14,475 nucleotides of DNA from Hylemonella sp. UBA6679 (lineage in GTDB: Bacteria; Pseudomonadota; Gammaproteobacteria; Burkholderiales; Burkholderiaceae_C). The DNA lies in the NCBI GenBank assembly GCA_002454975.1, contig DKJZ01000057.1, forward strand, positions 1 to 14,475. The letters are read 5' to 3'. Positions 1 to 5,992 of the stretch are shown here, in pieces. Within the stretch, counting starts at the first letter, position 1. Each line of letters starts with the position of its first letter. Both the position numbers and the translations under genes were made by a program. The notes below the pieces were generated by a model. The model was not told the DNA's origin. It worked only from the letters and a program-made list of their open reading frames with translations, and did no database searches.

Positions 1-870
1 CATGTTGTAGTGGTTGTAGGACACCTGGAACACCTTGCCCGCACTGTTTTGACCCAGTGCTGTGGGGGTGCCGCTCACGCCGGTGTAGTAAGTGAAGAAC
101 TTACCGGTGTAACCACCTTCGTTGGCAGCTTTGACCAGCAAAGCCAAGTCAGAGCCCCAGTTGCCAGTGATGACGGTGTCTGCGCCAGAAGCTTTGATCT
201 TGGCAATGTAGGGCGCGAAATCGCGCACCTGGGCCAAGGGGTGCAGGTCTTCACCCACAATTTCCACATCGGGGCGCTTGCGCTTGAGGTTTTCCTTGGC
301 AAACGATGCCACCTGGTGACCGTGCGAGTAGTTTTGGTTCAGCAGGTAAACCTTCTTCACATCGGGCTGGTCTTTGATGAAGGTTGTCATGGCCTCCATC
401 TTCATGGAGGTGTCAGCGTCAAAGCGGAAGTGCCAGTAGCTGCACTTGCTGTTGGTGAAATCTGGGTCAACCGCCGAGTGGTTGAGGAAGATCACCTCTT
501 TACCGGGGTTGCGTTCGTTATGCTTGTTGATGGCGTCAATCAAAGCACCAGCCACAGACGAGCCGTTGCCCTGGGTGATGTAGCGCACGCCTTGGTCGAT
601 GGCCGCTTTAAGCTGGTTAAGACTTTCAGCCGGGCTGAGTTTGTTGTCCAGCGCGATCACTTCAAATTTCACGCCAGCGGGGTTGCCCGCACCGCTGAAT
701 TTTTCAGCGAAAAACTGAAAGCTCTTGACCTGGTTCGAGCCCACGGGGGCCATCAAGCCGGACAAGGGGTCGATCCAAGCGATTTTGACTGTTTCGCCCT
801 TTTGGGCCAATGCCGAACCTGCCACGGTCAAAGCGGCTGCTGCTGCCAGGATCTGAACTACAAACTTCAT
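1..870 (-). CDS. Liv-type ABC transporter substrate-binding protein (3' end missing)
   Basis: Periplasmic receptor of a branched-chain-amino-acid-type (LivK-like) ABC importer. The minus-strand frame is open from the ATG at 870 to the window edge, giving 290 residues, so the C-terminus is lost. Residues 1-22 form a signal peptide: MKF, a hydrophobic Ala-rich core, then an AxA site (SALA|QKGE). The mature start, VKIAWIDPLSGLMAPVG, is the usual first strand and ligand loop of type I periplasmic binding proteins, followed by a QGNGSSVAGAL ligand loop and a KCSYWHFRFDAD segment typical of this subfamily. A good ribosome site, AGGAG at 878-882, fixes the start. Permease and ATPase genes would be expected beyond the left edge. 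The acyl-CoA ligase gene lies 114 bases upstream on the same strand, so the ligand may be a carboxylic acid rather than an amino acid; that is inference. The family call is firm, the ligand unknown. Confidence 0.93.
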   Translation of the reverse strand, partial: MKFVVQILAAAAALTVAGSALAQKGETVKIAWIDPLSGLMAPVGSNQVKSFQFFAEKFSGAGNPAGVKFEVIALDNKLSPAESLNQLKAAIDQGVRYITQGNGSSVAGALIDAINKHNERNPGKEVIFLNHSAVDPDFTNSKCSYWHFRFDADTSMKMEAMTTFIKDQPDVKKVYLLNQNYSHGHQVASFAKENLKRKRPDVEIVGEDLHPLAQVRDFAPYIAKIKASGADTVITGNWGSDLALLVKAANEGGYTGKFFTYYTGVSGTPTALGQNSAGKVFQVSYNHYNM

Positions 871-984
871 CGAATTGCTCCTTGTTTATCTTCGAAAAAC
901 ACACGGCTACAGCGTAGCGTTAAAAAAGAAAATCACACCTCAGGGTAAGCCCTTAATCCGCCCCACTTGTGGGGTTGATCAAGC
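871..984 (-). other. Leader between acyl-CoA ligase and binding-protein genes, with two small stem-loops
   Basis: Read on the minus strand, CCCCAC/GTGGGG arms lie at 961-974. Further on, a GCTAC-GCT-GTAGC hairpin at 906-918 is followed after six bases by a run of five T (895-899). The second could act as a weak terminator or attenuator that lets the binding protein be expressed at a different level from the ligase. The stems are short and the T run is displaced, so this is only suggestive. Confidence 0.25.
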
Positions 985-2628
985 TCAAAGACCAGGCAGT
1001 TTGTAAGTGCTCAAGGTGTCACGCAATTTGTTCTTGAGCATCTTGCCCGTACCACCTAAGGGAATCGCCGGCACAAACACCACGTCATCGGGAATCTGCC
1101 ACTTGGCGGTTTTACCTTCGTAAAAAGCCAGCAGCTCTTCGCGGCTGACCTCAGCGCCTGGCTTTTTAACCACCACCACAATGGGACGCTCGTCCCACTT
1201 GGGGTGCTTCATGCCGATGCACGCGGCCATGGCCACGGCAGGGTGCGCCATGGCAATGTTTTCAACATCAATCGAGCTGATCCACTCGCCGCCAGACTTG
1301 ATGACGTCTTTGCTGCGGTCGGTGATTTGCATGTAGCCATCGACGTCGATGGTGGCCACATCCCCCGTAGGGAACCAACCCAGACCATTGGCGTCTTTGA
1401 CCAAGGGGTTGGGGCCTTCGGCTTTGTAGTAGTTGTCCACCACCCATGGGCCGCGCACCAGCAAGTCGCCAAAGGTTTTGCCATCGTGGGGAAGCTCTTG
1501 GCCGTCTTCACCCACAATTTTCATGTCAACACCAAAAATGCATTGCCCTTGCTTGAGGCGAATTTTCATTTGCTCCTCTTTTGAGAGCGTGAGGTGCTTG
1601 TTTTTCAGGGTGCAAAGCGTGCCCAGAGGCGACATCTCGGTCATGCCCCAGGCGTGCAACACTTCCACGCCATACACATCGTTGAACGCCGTGATCATGG
1701 CTGGTGGGCAGGCCGAGCCACCGATGACGGTGCGCTTGAGGGTGGAAAAACGCAAGCCTGCGGGCTGCATGTGGCCCAACAACATTTGCCAGATGGTGGG
1801 CACACCTGCGGCAAAGGTCACGCGCTCGGCCTCCATCAGCTCATAAATAGATTTGCCGTCCAGCGCCGGGCCTGGAAACACCATCTTCGCGCCAATCATG
1901 GCCGCTGAATACGGCAGGCCCCAGGCGTTGACGTGGAACATGGGCACCACTGGAAGAATGGCGTCGCGCGCACTCAAGCACATCACATCGGGCAAGGCTG
2001 ATGCGTAGGCGTGCAGGATGGTTGAGCGGTGGCTGTACAGCACCGCTTTGGGGTTGCCGGTGGTGCCGCTGGTGTAGCACATGCTTGAGGCTGAGTTCTC
2101 ATCAAACTCGGGCCACACATACGTGGTGGACTGAGAGCCCATCCAGGCCTCGTAACTGAGCAAACCAGGAATGCCCGTGTCGGCTGGCAACTTGTCGGCA
2201 TCGCACAGCGCAATCCAGTGTTTGACCGTGGGGCACTTGGCGTGCACGGCCTGAATCAGCGGCAAAAACGTGAGGTCAAAACACATGACCGCGTCTTCGG
2301 CGTGGTTGAGGACCCAGGCAATTTGGTCGGGGTGCAAGCGAGGGTTCACGGTGTGGAGCACGCGCCCCGAACCACTCACGCCAAAGTACAACTCCAGGTG
2401 ACGGTAACCGTTCCAGGCCAGCGTGGCCACGCGGTCGCTGAAAGCCAAGCCCGCGGCATCCAGCGCGTTGGCCACCTGGCGGGAGCGCGAGGCCACATCG
2501 GCGTAGGTGTAACGGTGGATGTCACCCTCAACACGGCGCGAGACCACTTCCACATCGCCATGATGGCGTTGTGCAAAGTCAATCAGCGACGAAATCAACA
2601 GGGGTTGGTTTTGCATCAGACCCAACAT
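985..2628 (-). CDS. AMP-forming acyl-CoA ligase, DmdB/medium-to-long-chain fatty acid ligase family
   Basis: A 547-residue ANL-superfamily enzyme that activates a carboxylic acid to acyl-AMP and then acyl-CoA in the cytoplasm. All core motifs are present: the phosphate loop YTSGTTGNPK (185-194), PMFHVNAWG (229-237), A5 WGMTE (327-331), A7 TGD (421-423), hinge DRSKD (437-441) and the C-terminal A10 lysine in GGTGKMLK (K529). The N-terminus MLGLMQNQPLLISSLI is characteristic of the group holding 3-(methylthio)propionyl-CoA ligase DmdB and relatives annotated as long-chain fatty acid CoA ligases, and it supports the start at 2628. A GAGGAG ribosome site lies just upstream. The gene reads toward the solute-binding-protein gene, as expected for an uptake-and-activation unit. 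The true substrate cannot be read from sequence; methylthiopropionate, medium-chain fatty acids or aromatic acids are all possible. Confidence 0.93.
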   Translation of the reverse strand: MLGLMQNQPLLISSLIDFAQRHHGDVEVVSRRVEGDIHRYTYADVASRSRQVANALDAAGLAFSDRVATLAWNGYRHLELYFGVSGSGRVLHTVNPRLHPDQIAWVLNHAEDAVMCFDLTFLPLIQAVHAKCPTVKHWIALCDADKLPADTGIPGLLSYEAWMGSQSTTYVWPEFDENSASSMCYTSGTTGNPKAVLYSHRSTILHAYASALPDVMCLSARDAILPVVPMFHVNAWGLPYSAAMIGAKMVFPGPALDGKSIYELMEAERVTFAAGVPTIWQMLLGHMQPAGLRFSTLKRTVIGGSACPPAMITAFNDVYGVEVLHAWGMTEMSPLGTLCTLKNKHLTLSKEEQMKIRLKQGQCIFGVDMKIVGEDGQELPHDGKTFGDLLVRGPWVVDNYYKAEGPNPLVKDANGLGWFPTGDVATIDVDGYMQITDRSKDVIKSGGEWISSIDVENIAMAHPAVAMAACIGMKHPKWDERPIVVVVKKPGAEVSREELLAFYEGKTAKWQIPDDVVFVPAIPLGGTGKMLKNKLRDTLSTYKLPGL

Positions 2629-2635
2629 GAACTCA

Positions 2636-2699
2636 GCTCCTCATTTCACAACCGGCCAACAGCGGCCTTAGGAGCGCAGTATCACTGAAGTTGAGGAGC
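2636..2699. repeat. Spaced inverted repeat in the ligase leader
   Basis: The 8-base arms GCTCCTCA (2636-2643) and TGAGGAGC (2692-2699) are perfect complements 48 bases apart. The proximal arm contains the ligase ribosome site (GAGGAG on the minus strand). If transcribed from upstream, pairing could hide that ribosome site. An 8-base match could also be chance. Confidence 0.25.
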
Positions 2700-2808
2700 C
2701 GATTGGCCAGAAGTGAGCGTTTTCAGGGGGGAATTGCGAGAACCTAGTGAAAACCCTAGGCAACAACATCGCAAGAAGCAATCCGTGAAGAAACAGTCGA
2801 AAGAAAAT

Positions 2809-2817
2809 TTATCCACA
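2809..2817 (+). other. DnaA-box-like 9-mer
   Basis: TTATCCACA is identical to the high-affinity E. coli DnaA box. A near match, TTGTCCACA, lies at 2994-3002 in the same orientation. There is no cluster and no dnaA, dnaN or rep gene nearby, so this is not an origin call. One exact 9-mer in a window of this size is not rare by chance. Confidence 0.2.
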
Positions 2818-2852
2818 AATGCCGTTCAGAAGGCTATTAATCTTCTTCTTCA

Positions 2853-3056
2853 TTGCTGCCTATCCGACGTCCCATTGCCAGACTTTATTTCAACCGAAAA
2901 AAAGCGCTGCAGGTTGGACTTTTTAAGCTGGAAGGTGAAGTTAAATTTGACATCGAAAAAATGACTGACATCTTCAAATTTAAATCGGATCTTTTGTCCA
3001 CAATCAAACAGTATCAAGAGTCAACGCCTTTGACCAACGTAGCCACAGCCAGCTAA
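2853..3056 (+). CDS. Doubtful small ORF in AT-rich DNA
   Basis: The frame is open from 2841, just after a TAA, to a TAA at 3054-3056. It has a TTG start at 2853 (67 residues) and an internal ATG at 2961 (31 residues, MTDIFKFKSDLL...). The product would be Lys-, Phe- and Leu-rich and ends NVATAS. No Shine-Dalgarno sequence precedes either start, and I recognise no family. It could be a remnant of a longer gene or noise from low G+C sequence; I lean to noise. Confidence 0.12.
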   Translation: MLPIRRPIARLYFNRKKALQVGLFKLEGEVKFDIEKMTDIFKFKSDLLSTIKQYQESTPLTNVATAS

Positions 3057-3073
3057 AAAAAGCATGTCACGCT
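3055..3073 (-). terminator. Weak candidate terminator of the RHH/PIN operon
   Basis: On the minus strand, AGCGT-GAC-ATGCT (3073 to 3061, one G-T pair) runs directly into a T run at 3061-3055. It lies 46 bases past the PIN stop codon. The stem is only five pairs, so efficiency is doubtful. Confidence 0.3.
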
Positions 3074-3118
3074 GGAGTTCTTGTTCGATGACAACTCTCA
3101 ATTTCATGTTTGCCCTTG

Positions 3119-3523
3119 TTACAAGGGATCAAAGTTTTGAGATAAAAATAGTAAATTCCAAGCGTCGCGTGGGGTGAGGATTTTCATGTCTTCCATCTGA
3201 CCCCATCCCAAGACACGACGGTCACCTGTCACGAACACAGCAACACCAGCTTTGGATGCAGCGCGTACGAGCCTCTCGTCGTTGTCGTCAACGGGTTCGC
3301 TTTCATCGGCAATCAATTCTGCTTGAGCCCAAACTGCGTCAAACAGACTTGATGCATTTGGGAGATTTGGGAACTTACGTTCCAAAACCAGGTGCGCTTC
3401 TTCACGCACTAGCGTTGATGACACCAGCCACCCTCTTTGAGCGCTTTCGACCAAGATGGCTTCGCACAAACCAGAAAACACCGTGGCTGACAGCCACACA
3501 TTGGTGTCTAAGAAAACCTTCAA
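3119..3523 (-). CDS. PIN-domain toxin of a type II toxin-antitoxin module
   Basis: Predicted ribonuclease toxin of 134 residues, resembling the family named 'putative toxin-antitoxin system toxin component, PIN family'. The N-terminus is the classical strand MKVFLDTNVW with acidic residue D6. Further conserved acidic positions are E41/E42 (VREEAHLVLE), D82 in DDNDERLVRAA and D101 in VTGDRRVLG, which together build the metal-binding pocket. I start it at the TTG at 3523-3521, which overlaps the antitoxin TGA, because the family begins right at this strand. The frame is open 12 codons further, to a TTG at 3559, but that extension lies inside the antitoxin gene. There is no clear ribosome site at the TTG, so translation is probably coupled to the antitoxin. 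Its target, most likely an RNA, is unknown. Confidence 0.85.
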   Translation of the reverse strand: MKVFLDTNVWLSATVFSGLCEAILVESAQRGWLVSSTLVREEAHLVLERKFPNLPNASSLFDAVWAQAELIADESEPVDDNDERLVRAASKAGVAVFVTGDRRVLGWGQMEDMKILTPRDAWNLLFLSQNFDPL

Positions 3524-3747
3524 GATACATCTCGCAAGATGTCTTCCTCCGTCAGCCAACCAGCCTGCCTCGCTGCCGGTCCAAGTTCAGCCTGTGAATT
3601 TTGCAAAGCATTTCGCAGCTTGTAGCTACGCAAAGAATCAGCCAGCAAAGCTCTGACCACTTCACTTTTGGTCTTACCAGTTTGCGTACATACGGCCTGT
3701 AGATCTTTGTCTTCATTGGCTGTTAAACGAACCGTTAAGGTGCTCAT
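3520..3747 (-). CDS. Ribbon-helix-helix (CopG/Arc-like) antitoxin of the PIN module
   Basis: A 75-residue protein. Residues 1-40 read as a ribbon-helix-helix: beta strand MSTLTVRLT, a helix over DKDLQAVCTQTG, the turn KTKSE, and a second helix VVRALLADSLRSY. The acidic tail GWLTEEDILRDVS is the likely toxin-binding part. It should neutralise the PIN protein encoded next and bind its own promoter as a dimer. AAGGAT precedes the ATG at 3747 at good spacing. Its stop overlaps the toxin start, the usual antitoxin-first order. A perfect palindrome 25 bases upstream is the expected operator. The call rests on fold-like pattern plus context. Confidence 0.85.
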   Translation of the reverse strand: MSTLTVRLTANEDKDLQAVCTQTGKTKSEVVRALLADSLRSYKLRNALQNSQAELGPAARQAGWLTEEDILRDVS

Positions 3748-3771
3748 ACTGATCCTTTATGTTTGGTCTCG

Positions 3772-3796
3772 AGGTGTATTACAGTGTAATACACCT
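3772..3796. promoter_or_regulatory. Perfect inverted-repeat operator of the RHH/PIN module
   Basis: The 11-base arms AGGTGTATTAC (3772-3782) and GTAATACACCT (3786-3796) are exact complements around a 3-base centre. Each arm holds the box TGTAATACA (3785-3793 on plus; 3775-3783 inverted). The site sits 25 bases upstream of the antitoxin start and overlaps the proposed -10 hexamer. It is therefore well placed for autorepression by the RHH dimer. Confidence 0.75.
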
Positions 3797-3807
3797 GCAG
3801 TTGTCGA
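3778..3807 (-). promoter_or_regulatory. Probable sigma-70 promoter of the RHH/PIN module
   Basis: On the minus strand, TCGACA (3807-3802, five of six to TTGACA) is separated by 18 bases from TGTAAT (3783-3778, five of six to TATAAT). The -10 hexamer ends 30 bases before the antitoxin ATG and is part of the inverted repeat, which makes operator occupancy and polymerase binding mutually exclusive. An alternative reading is TTGATC-17-TACACT in the same place. Confidence 0.5.
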
Positions 3808-3836
3808 TCAACCTCAGCCCAAAAAGCTACTTCGCA

Positions 3837-4154
3837 TCAGTGATAGTCACTCTCACGCTGGTGCCGCACAGCACCAATGATGACTTTGGATGCATCACGA
3901 ATTTCAAATAAGGCCACGAAACCGCTTGCGCCAAAGTTGATGATGAGCTCACGCACAAACGGGCTTTCGCCGACCTTTCGGCAACTGAAAGGGCTGTGCC
4001 GTAACAACTCGCAGGATTGCGCAATGATTTCGATCGCGCGTGCAGGAACACTTAAGTCGCAGGTGGCGCTGTTGATTTCTCGCTCCAGGATGTGATCAAA
4101 CAAGCGCTCTAAGTCATCAGCCGCTTCCTGGCTGAAGATGACCTCAAACATCAT
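3837..4154 (-). CDS. parE: RelE/ParE-family toxin
   Basis: A 105-residue toxin of the RelE/ParE superfamily. Typical parts are the N-terminal strand FEVIFSQEAADDLERLFDHI, the central arginine in the strand VRELIINFGASGFVALFEI (R68), and the ParE-like ending IGAVRHQRESDYH. ParE members poison DNA gyrase, whereas RelE members cut mRNA on the ribosome; the ending favours ParE, but the target is not proven. The ATG at 4154 overlaps the antitoxin TGA (ATGA junction). A second ATG directly after it (4151) could also serve. It is downstream of its antitoxin on the same strand. The gap of 89 bases to the next antitoxin start (3747), with that module's own promoter and operator, shows that the two modules are separate transcription units. 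Confidence 0.88.
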   Translation of the reverse strand: MMFEVIFSQEAADDLERLFDHILEREINSATCDLSVPARAIEIIAQSCELLRHSPFSCRKVGESPFVRELIINFGASGFVALFEIRDASKVIIGAVRHQRESDYH

Positions 4155-4423
4155 GCGCTTGAATTGCGCTGGGCCTTGGCTAATTTGATCTTCAGCTTGG
4201 CCACCACAGCATCCACCGACAACCCGTTGCCCTTAGCCACCGTTTGCTGGATGGCCGCCAGACCCCGAGACACAAACTCAGATTGAGCTTGGCGACGACT
4301 CACTTCGTGCCGAACCGCCGTCTCCACCAATGCAGCCAAGGTTTCACCGGAAAGAAGAGAGGCCTCCATGTCTTGACGCAAAGATGGGTCAATACGAACA
4401 GGAGGGATGGTGGCAGTTTTCAT
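4151..4423 (-). CDS. Antitoxin of the ParE module, YlcI/YnfO-like
   Basis: A 90-residue protein beginning MKTATIPPVRIDPSLRQDME, which fits a ribbon-helix-helix-type DNA-binding start (strand TIPPVRIDP, helices DMEASLL and TLAALVETAVRHEV). It continues as a charged helix and ends with a Lys-rich segment, KLKIKLAKAQRN. The pattern recalls proteins annotated YlcI/YnfO family; I am moderately sure of that name. The start at 4423 is chosen for the conserved MKTATIP-like beginning. The frame also has an ATG at 4441, and neither has a clear Shine-Dalgarno sequence, so a leaderless or weakly initiated message is possible. The four-base overlap with parE and the antitoxin-first order support its role as the partner of the ParE toxin. 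Confidence 0.78.
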   Translation of the reverse strand: MKTATIPPVRIDPSLRQDMEASLLSGETLAALVETAVRHEVSRRQAQSEFVSRGLAAIQQTVAKGNGLSVDAVVAKLKIKLAKAQRNSSA

Positions 4424-4431
4424 ACGGTCAA

Positions 4432-4451
4432 TGTAATGCATATGTAATACA
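4432..4451. promoter_or_regulatory. Direct-repeat operator candidate of the ParE module
   Basis: TGTAATGCA (4432-4440) and TGTAATACA (4443-4451) repeat with an 11-base period, about one helical turn. The second copy is identical to the box in the operator of the neighbouring RHH/PIN module. The site ends 9 bases before the antitoxin ATG and lies in the 84-base divergent gap to selO. I could not settle a matching -35/-10 pair. Confidence 0.5.
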
Positions 4452-4507
4452 AATGCAATTCAAAACCCTGTTCAAGCTGAACTGTGTCGCATCACGCACA
4501 ATGCCCT

Positions 4508-5992
4508 ATGCCCTTGAACTTTGAATGGCACAACGGTTTTGCCCAGTTGGGCAATGCCTTTGTCACCCCCTTGCACCCCACCCCCTTGCCTGCGCCCTAT
4601 TGGGTGGGGCACAGCCGCGCTGTAGCGCAGCAGTTGGGCCTGCCCGATGACTGGCACACCGCAGCTGATGCCTTGGCCATGGCCGTGGGCAACCATGTGC
4701 CTCAAGGAGCTGCGCCACTGGCCAGTGTTTACAGCGGCCACCAGTTTGGCGTGTGGGCTGGGCAGTTGGGTGACGGGCGCGCGCTCATGTTGGGTGAAGT
4801 GATGACGCCAGAAACTGGGCTGGAACTTCAGCTCAAAGGCGCTGGCCGCACGCCTTACTCGCGCGGCGGCGACGGGCGAGCCGTTTTGCGCTCAAGCATC
4901 CGCGAGTTTTTGTGCAGCGAAGCCATGCACGGCCTGGGCATCCCCACCACGCGTGCTTTGTGCATCAGCGGATCGGACGCACCGATACTGCGCGAAGAGC
5001 TGGAAACCGCGGCGGTGGTGACCCGCGTGGCGCCCAGCTTCATCCGTTTTGGGCACTTCGAGCACTTCGCCAACAACGGCTTGCACGTAGAACTGAAGAA
5101 GCTCGCCGACTATGTGATCGAGCGTTACTACCCCAGCTGCGCCCAGGGCTTGCCCGAAGGGCATGAGGCCGCGGCGCATTTGCAAGGCAACCCCTATGCC
5201 GCGCTCTTGCAGTCGGTGAGCGAACGCACCGCGCGCTTGTTGGCACAGTGGCAAGCGGTGGGCTTTTGCCATGGGGTGATGAACACCGACAACATGAGCA
5301 TCTTGGGGTTGACGATCGACTACGGACCGTTTCAGTTTTTAGACGGCTTCGACCCCGACCACATCTGTAACCACTCCGACCATCAAGGCCGCTACGCCTA
5401 CAACCGCCAGCCCAACATTGCCTACTGGAACCTGTTTTGCCTGGGCCAAGCGTTGCTGCCCCTCATTGGTGAGCAAGAGCTGGCTTTGGCGGCTTTGGAG
5501 AGCTACAAAGCGGTGTTTCCCCAAGCGCTGATGTCGCGATTTGGGGCCAAGCTGGGCCTGAGCGAGGTCACTGACAACGATCGCACTCTGATTGACGACA
5601 CCCTGAAGTTGCTGGCGCGCGAGAAGGTGGACTTCCCGATTTTCTGGCGCCGCTTGAGCCACCTGGTGCTCACCCGCGAGCCGGATGCTGTGCGCGATCT
5701 GTTCATCGAGCGAGAAGCTTTTGAACACTGGCTGCTCTCTTATTCGGAGCGCCTCAGCCAAGAGGACCGTGGCTTAGCGGCTGATTTGATGCTCAAGACC
5801 AACCCCAAGTTTGTACTGCGCAACCACGTGGGTGAGCTGGTGATACGCGCGGCCAAGCAAAAAGATTTTGCGCCACTGCAAGAGGTCTTGGCTTTGCTGG
5901 AAAATCCTTACCAAGAGCACGCCGGCTTTGAGTACTTAGCGAGCTTTCCGCCCGCTTGGGCTTCCACCATTGAAATCAGCTGTTCGTCATGA
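4508..5992 (+). CDS. selO: SelO (YdiU) pseudokinase-fold protein AMP-transferase
   Basis: Transfers AMP from ATP to Ser, Thr or Tyr of target proteins. In E. coli the reported targets include glutaredoxin GrxA and SucA, linking the enzyme to redox stress. Numbered from ATG 4508 (494 residues, close to E. coli YdiU at 478): SVYSGHQFGVWAGQLGDGRA, the nucleotide-binding LQLKGAGRTPYSRGGDGRAV with K110, and the active-site HGVMNTDNMSILG with N259 and D261, followed by IDYGPF with metal-binding D271. The C-terminus ends ISCSS, so the selenocysteine seen in animal homologues is Cys here, as in most bacteria. The frame extends to a GTG at 4484; I prefer ATG 4508 because the family starts near NFEWHN, but neither has a clear ribosome site. 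First gene of a five-gene string; its stop overlaps the msrB start. Confidence 0.95.
   Translation: MPLNFEWHNGFAQLGNAFVTPLHPTPLPAPYWVGHSRAVAQQLGLPDDWHTAADALAMAVGNHVPQGAAPLASVYSGHQFGVWAGQLGDGRALMLGEVMTPETGLELQLKGAGRTPYSRGGDGRAVLRSSIREFLCSEAMHGLGIPTTRALCISGSDAPILREELETAAVVTRVAPSFIRFGHFEHFANNGLHVELKKLADYVIERYYPSCAQGLPEGHEAAAHLQGNPYAALLQSVSERTARLLAQWQAVGFCHGVMNTDNMSILGLTIDYGPFQFLDGFDPDHICNHSDHQGRYAYNRQPNIAYWNLFCLGQALLPLIGEQELALAALESYKAVFPQALMSRFGAKLGLSEVTDNDRTLIDDTLKLLAREKVDFPIFWRRLSHLVLTREPDAVRDLFIEREAFEHWLLSYSERLSQEDRGLAADLMLKTNPKFVLRNHVGELVIRAAKQKDFAPLQEVLALLENPYQEHAGFEYLASFPPAWASTIEISCSS

Larger units (their letters stand above)
2629..3118. other. Gene-poor, AT-rich stretch between acyl-CoA ligase and PIN toxin
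   Basis: About 490 bases with no recognisable gene. The first part should hold the ligase promoter on the minus strand. From about 2800 the base composition changes sharply: 2941-3000 has 17 G/C in 60, against clearly G+C-rich flanks. Two overlapping short frames exist, 2713-2964 and 2853-3056, starting at GTG and TTG, without good ribosome sites and with no product I recognise. The stretch marks the left edge of the toxin-antitoxin patch and looks like acquired or decayed DNA. Confidence 0.6.

Noticed and set aside
10..948. Long plus-strand open frame of 312 codons
   Set aside because: It is antisense to the solute-binding-protein gene, whose signal peptide, motifs and ribosome site are clear. 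The plus-strand product resembles no protein family I know.
2809..3002. Replication origin suggested by DnaA-like boxes
   Set aside because: Only one exact and one near box, no dnaA, dnaN, gidA or rep gene, and no iteron array.
5970..5992. Possible selenocysteine at the SelO C-terminus
   Set aside because: The penultimate region reads ISCSS followed by a normal TGA that overlaps the msrB start. There is no reason to read the TGA as selenocysteine, since bacterial SelO normally ends this way with Cys.
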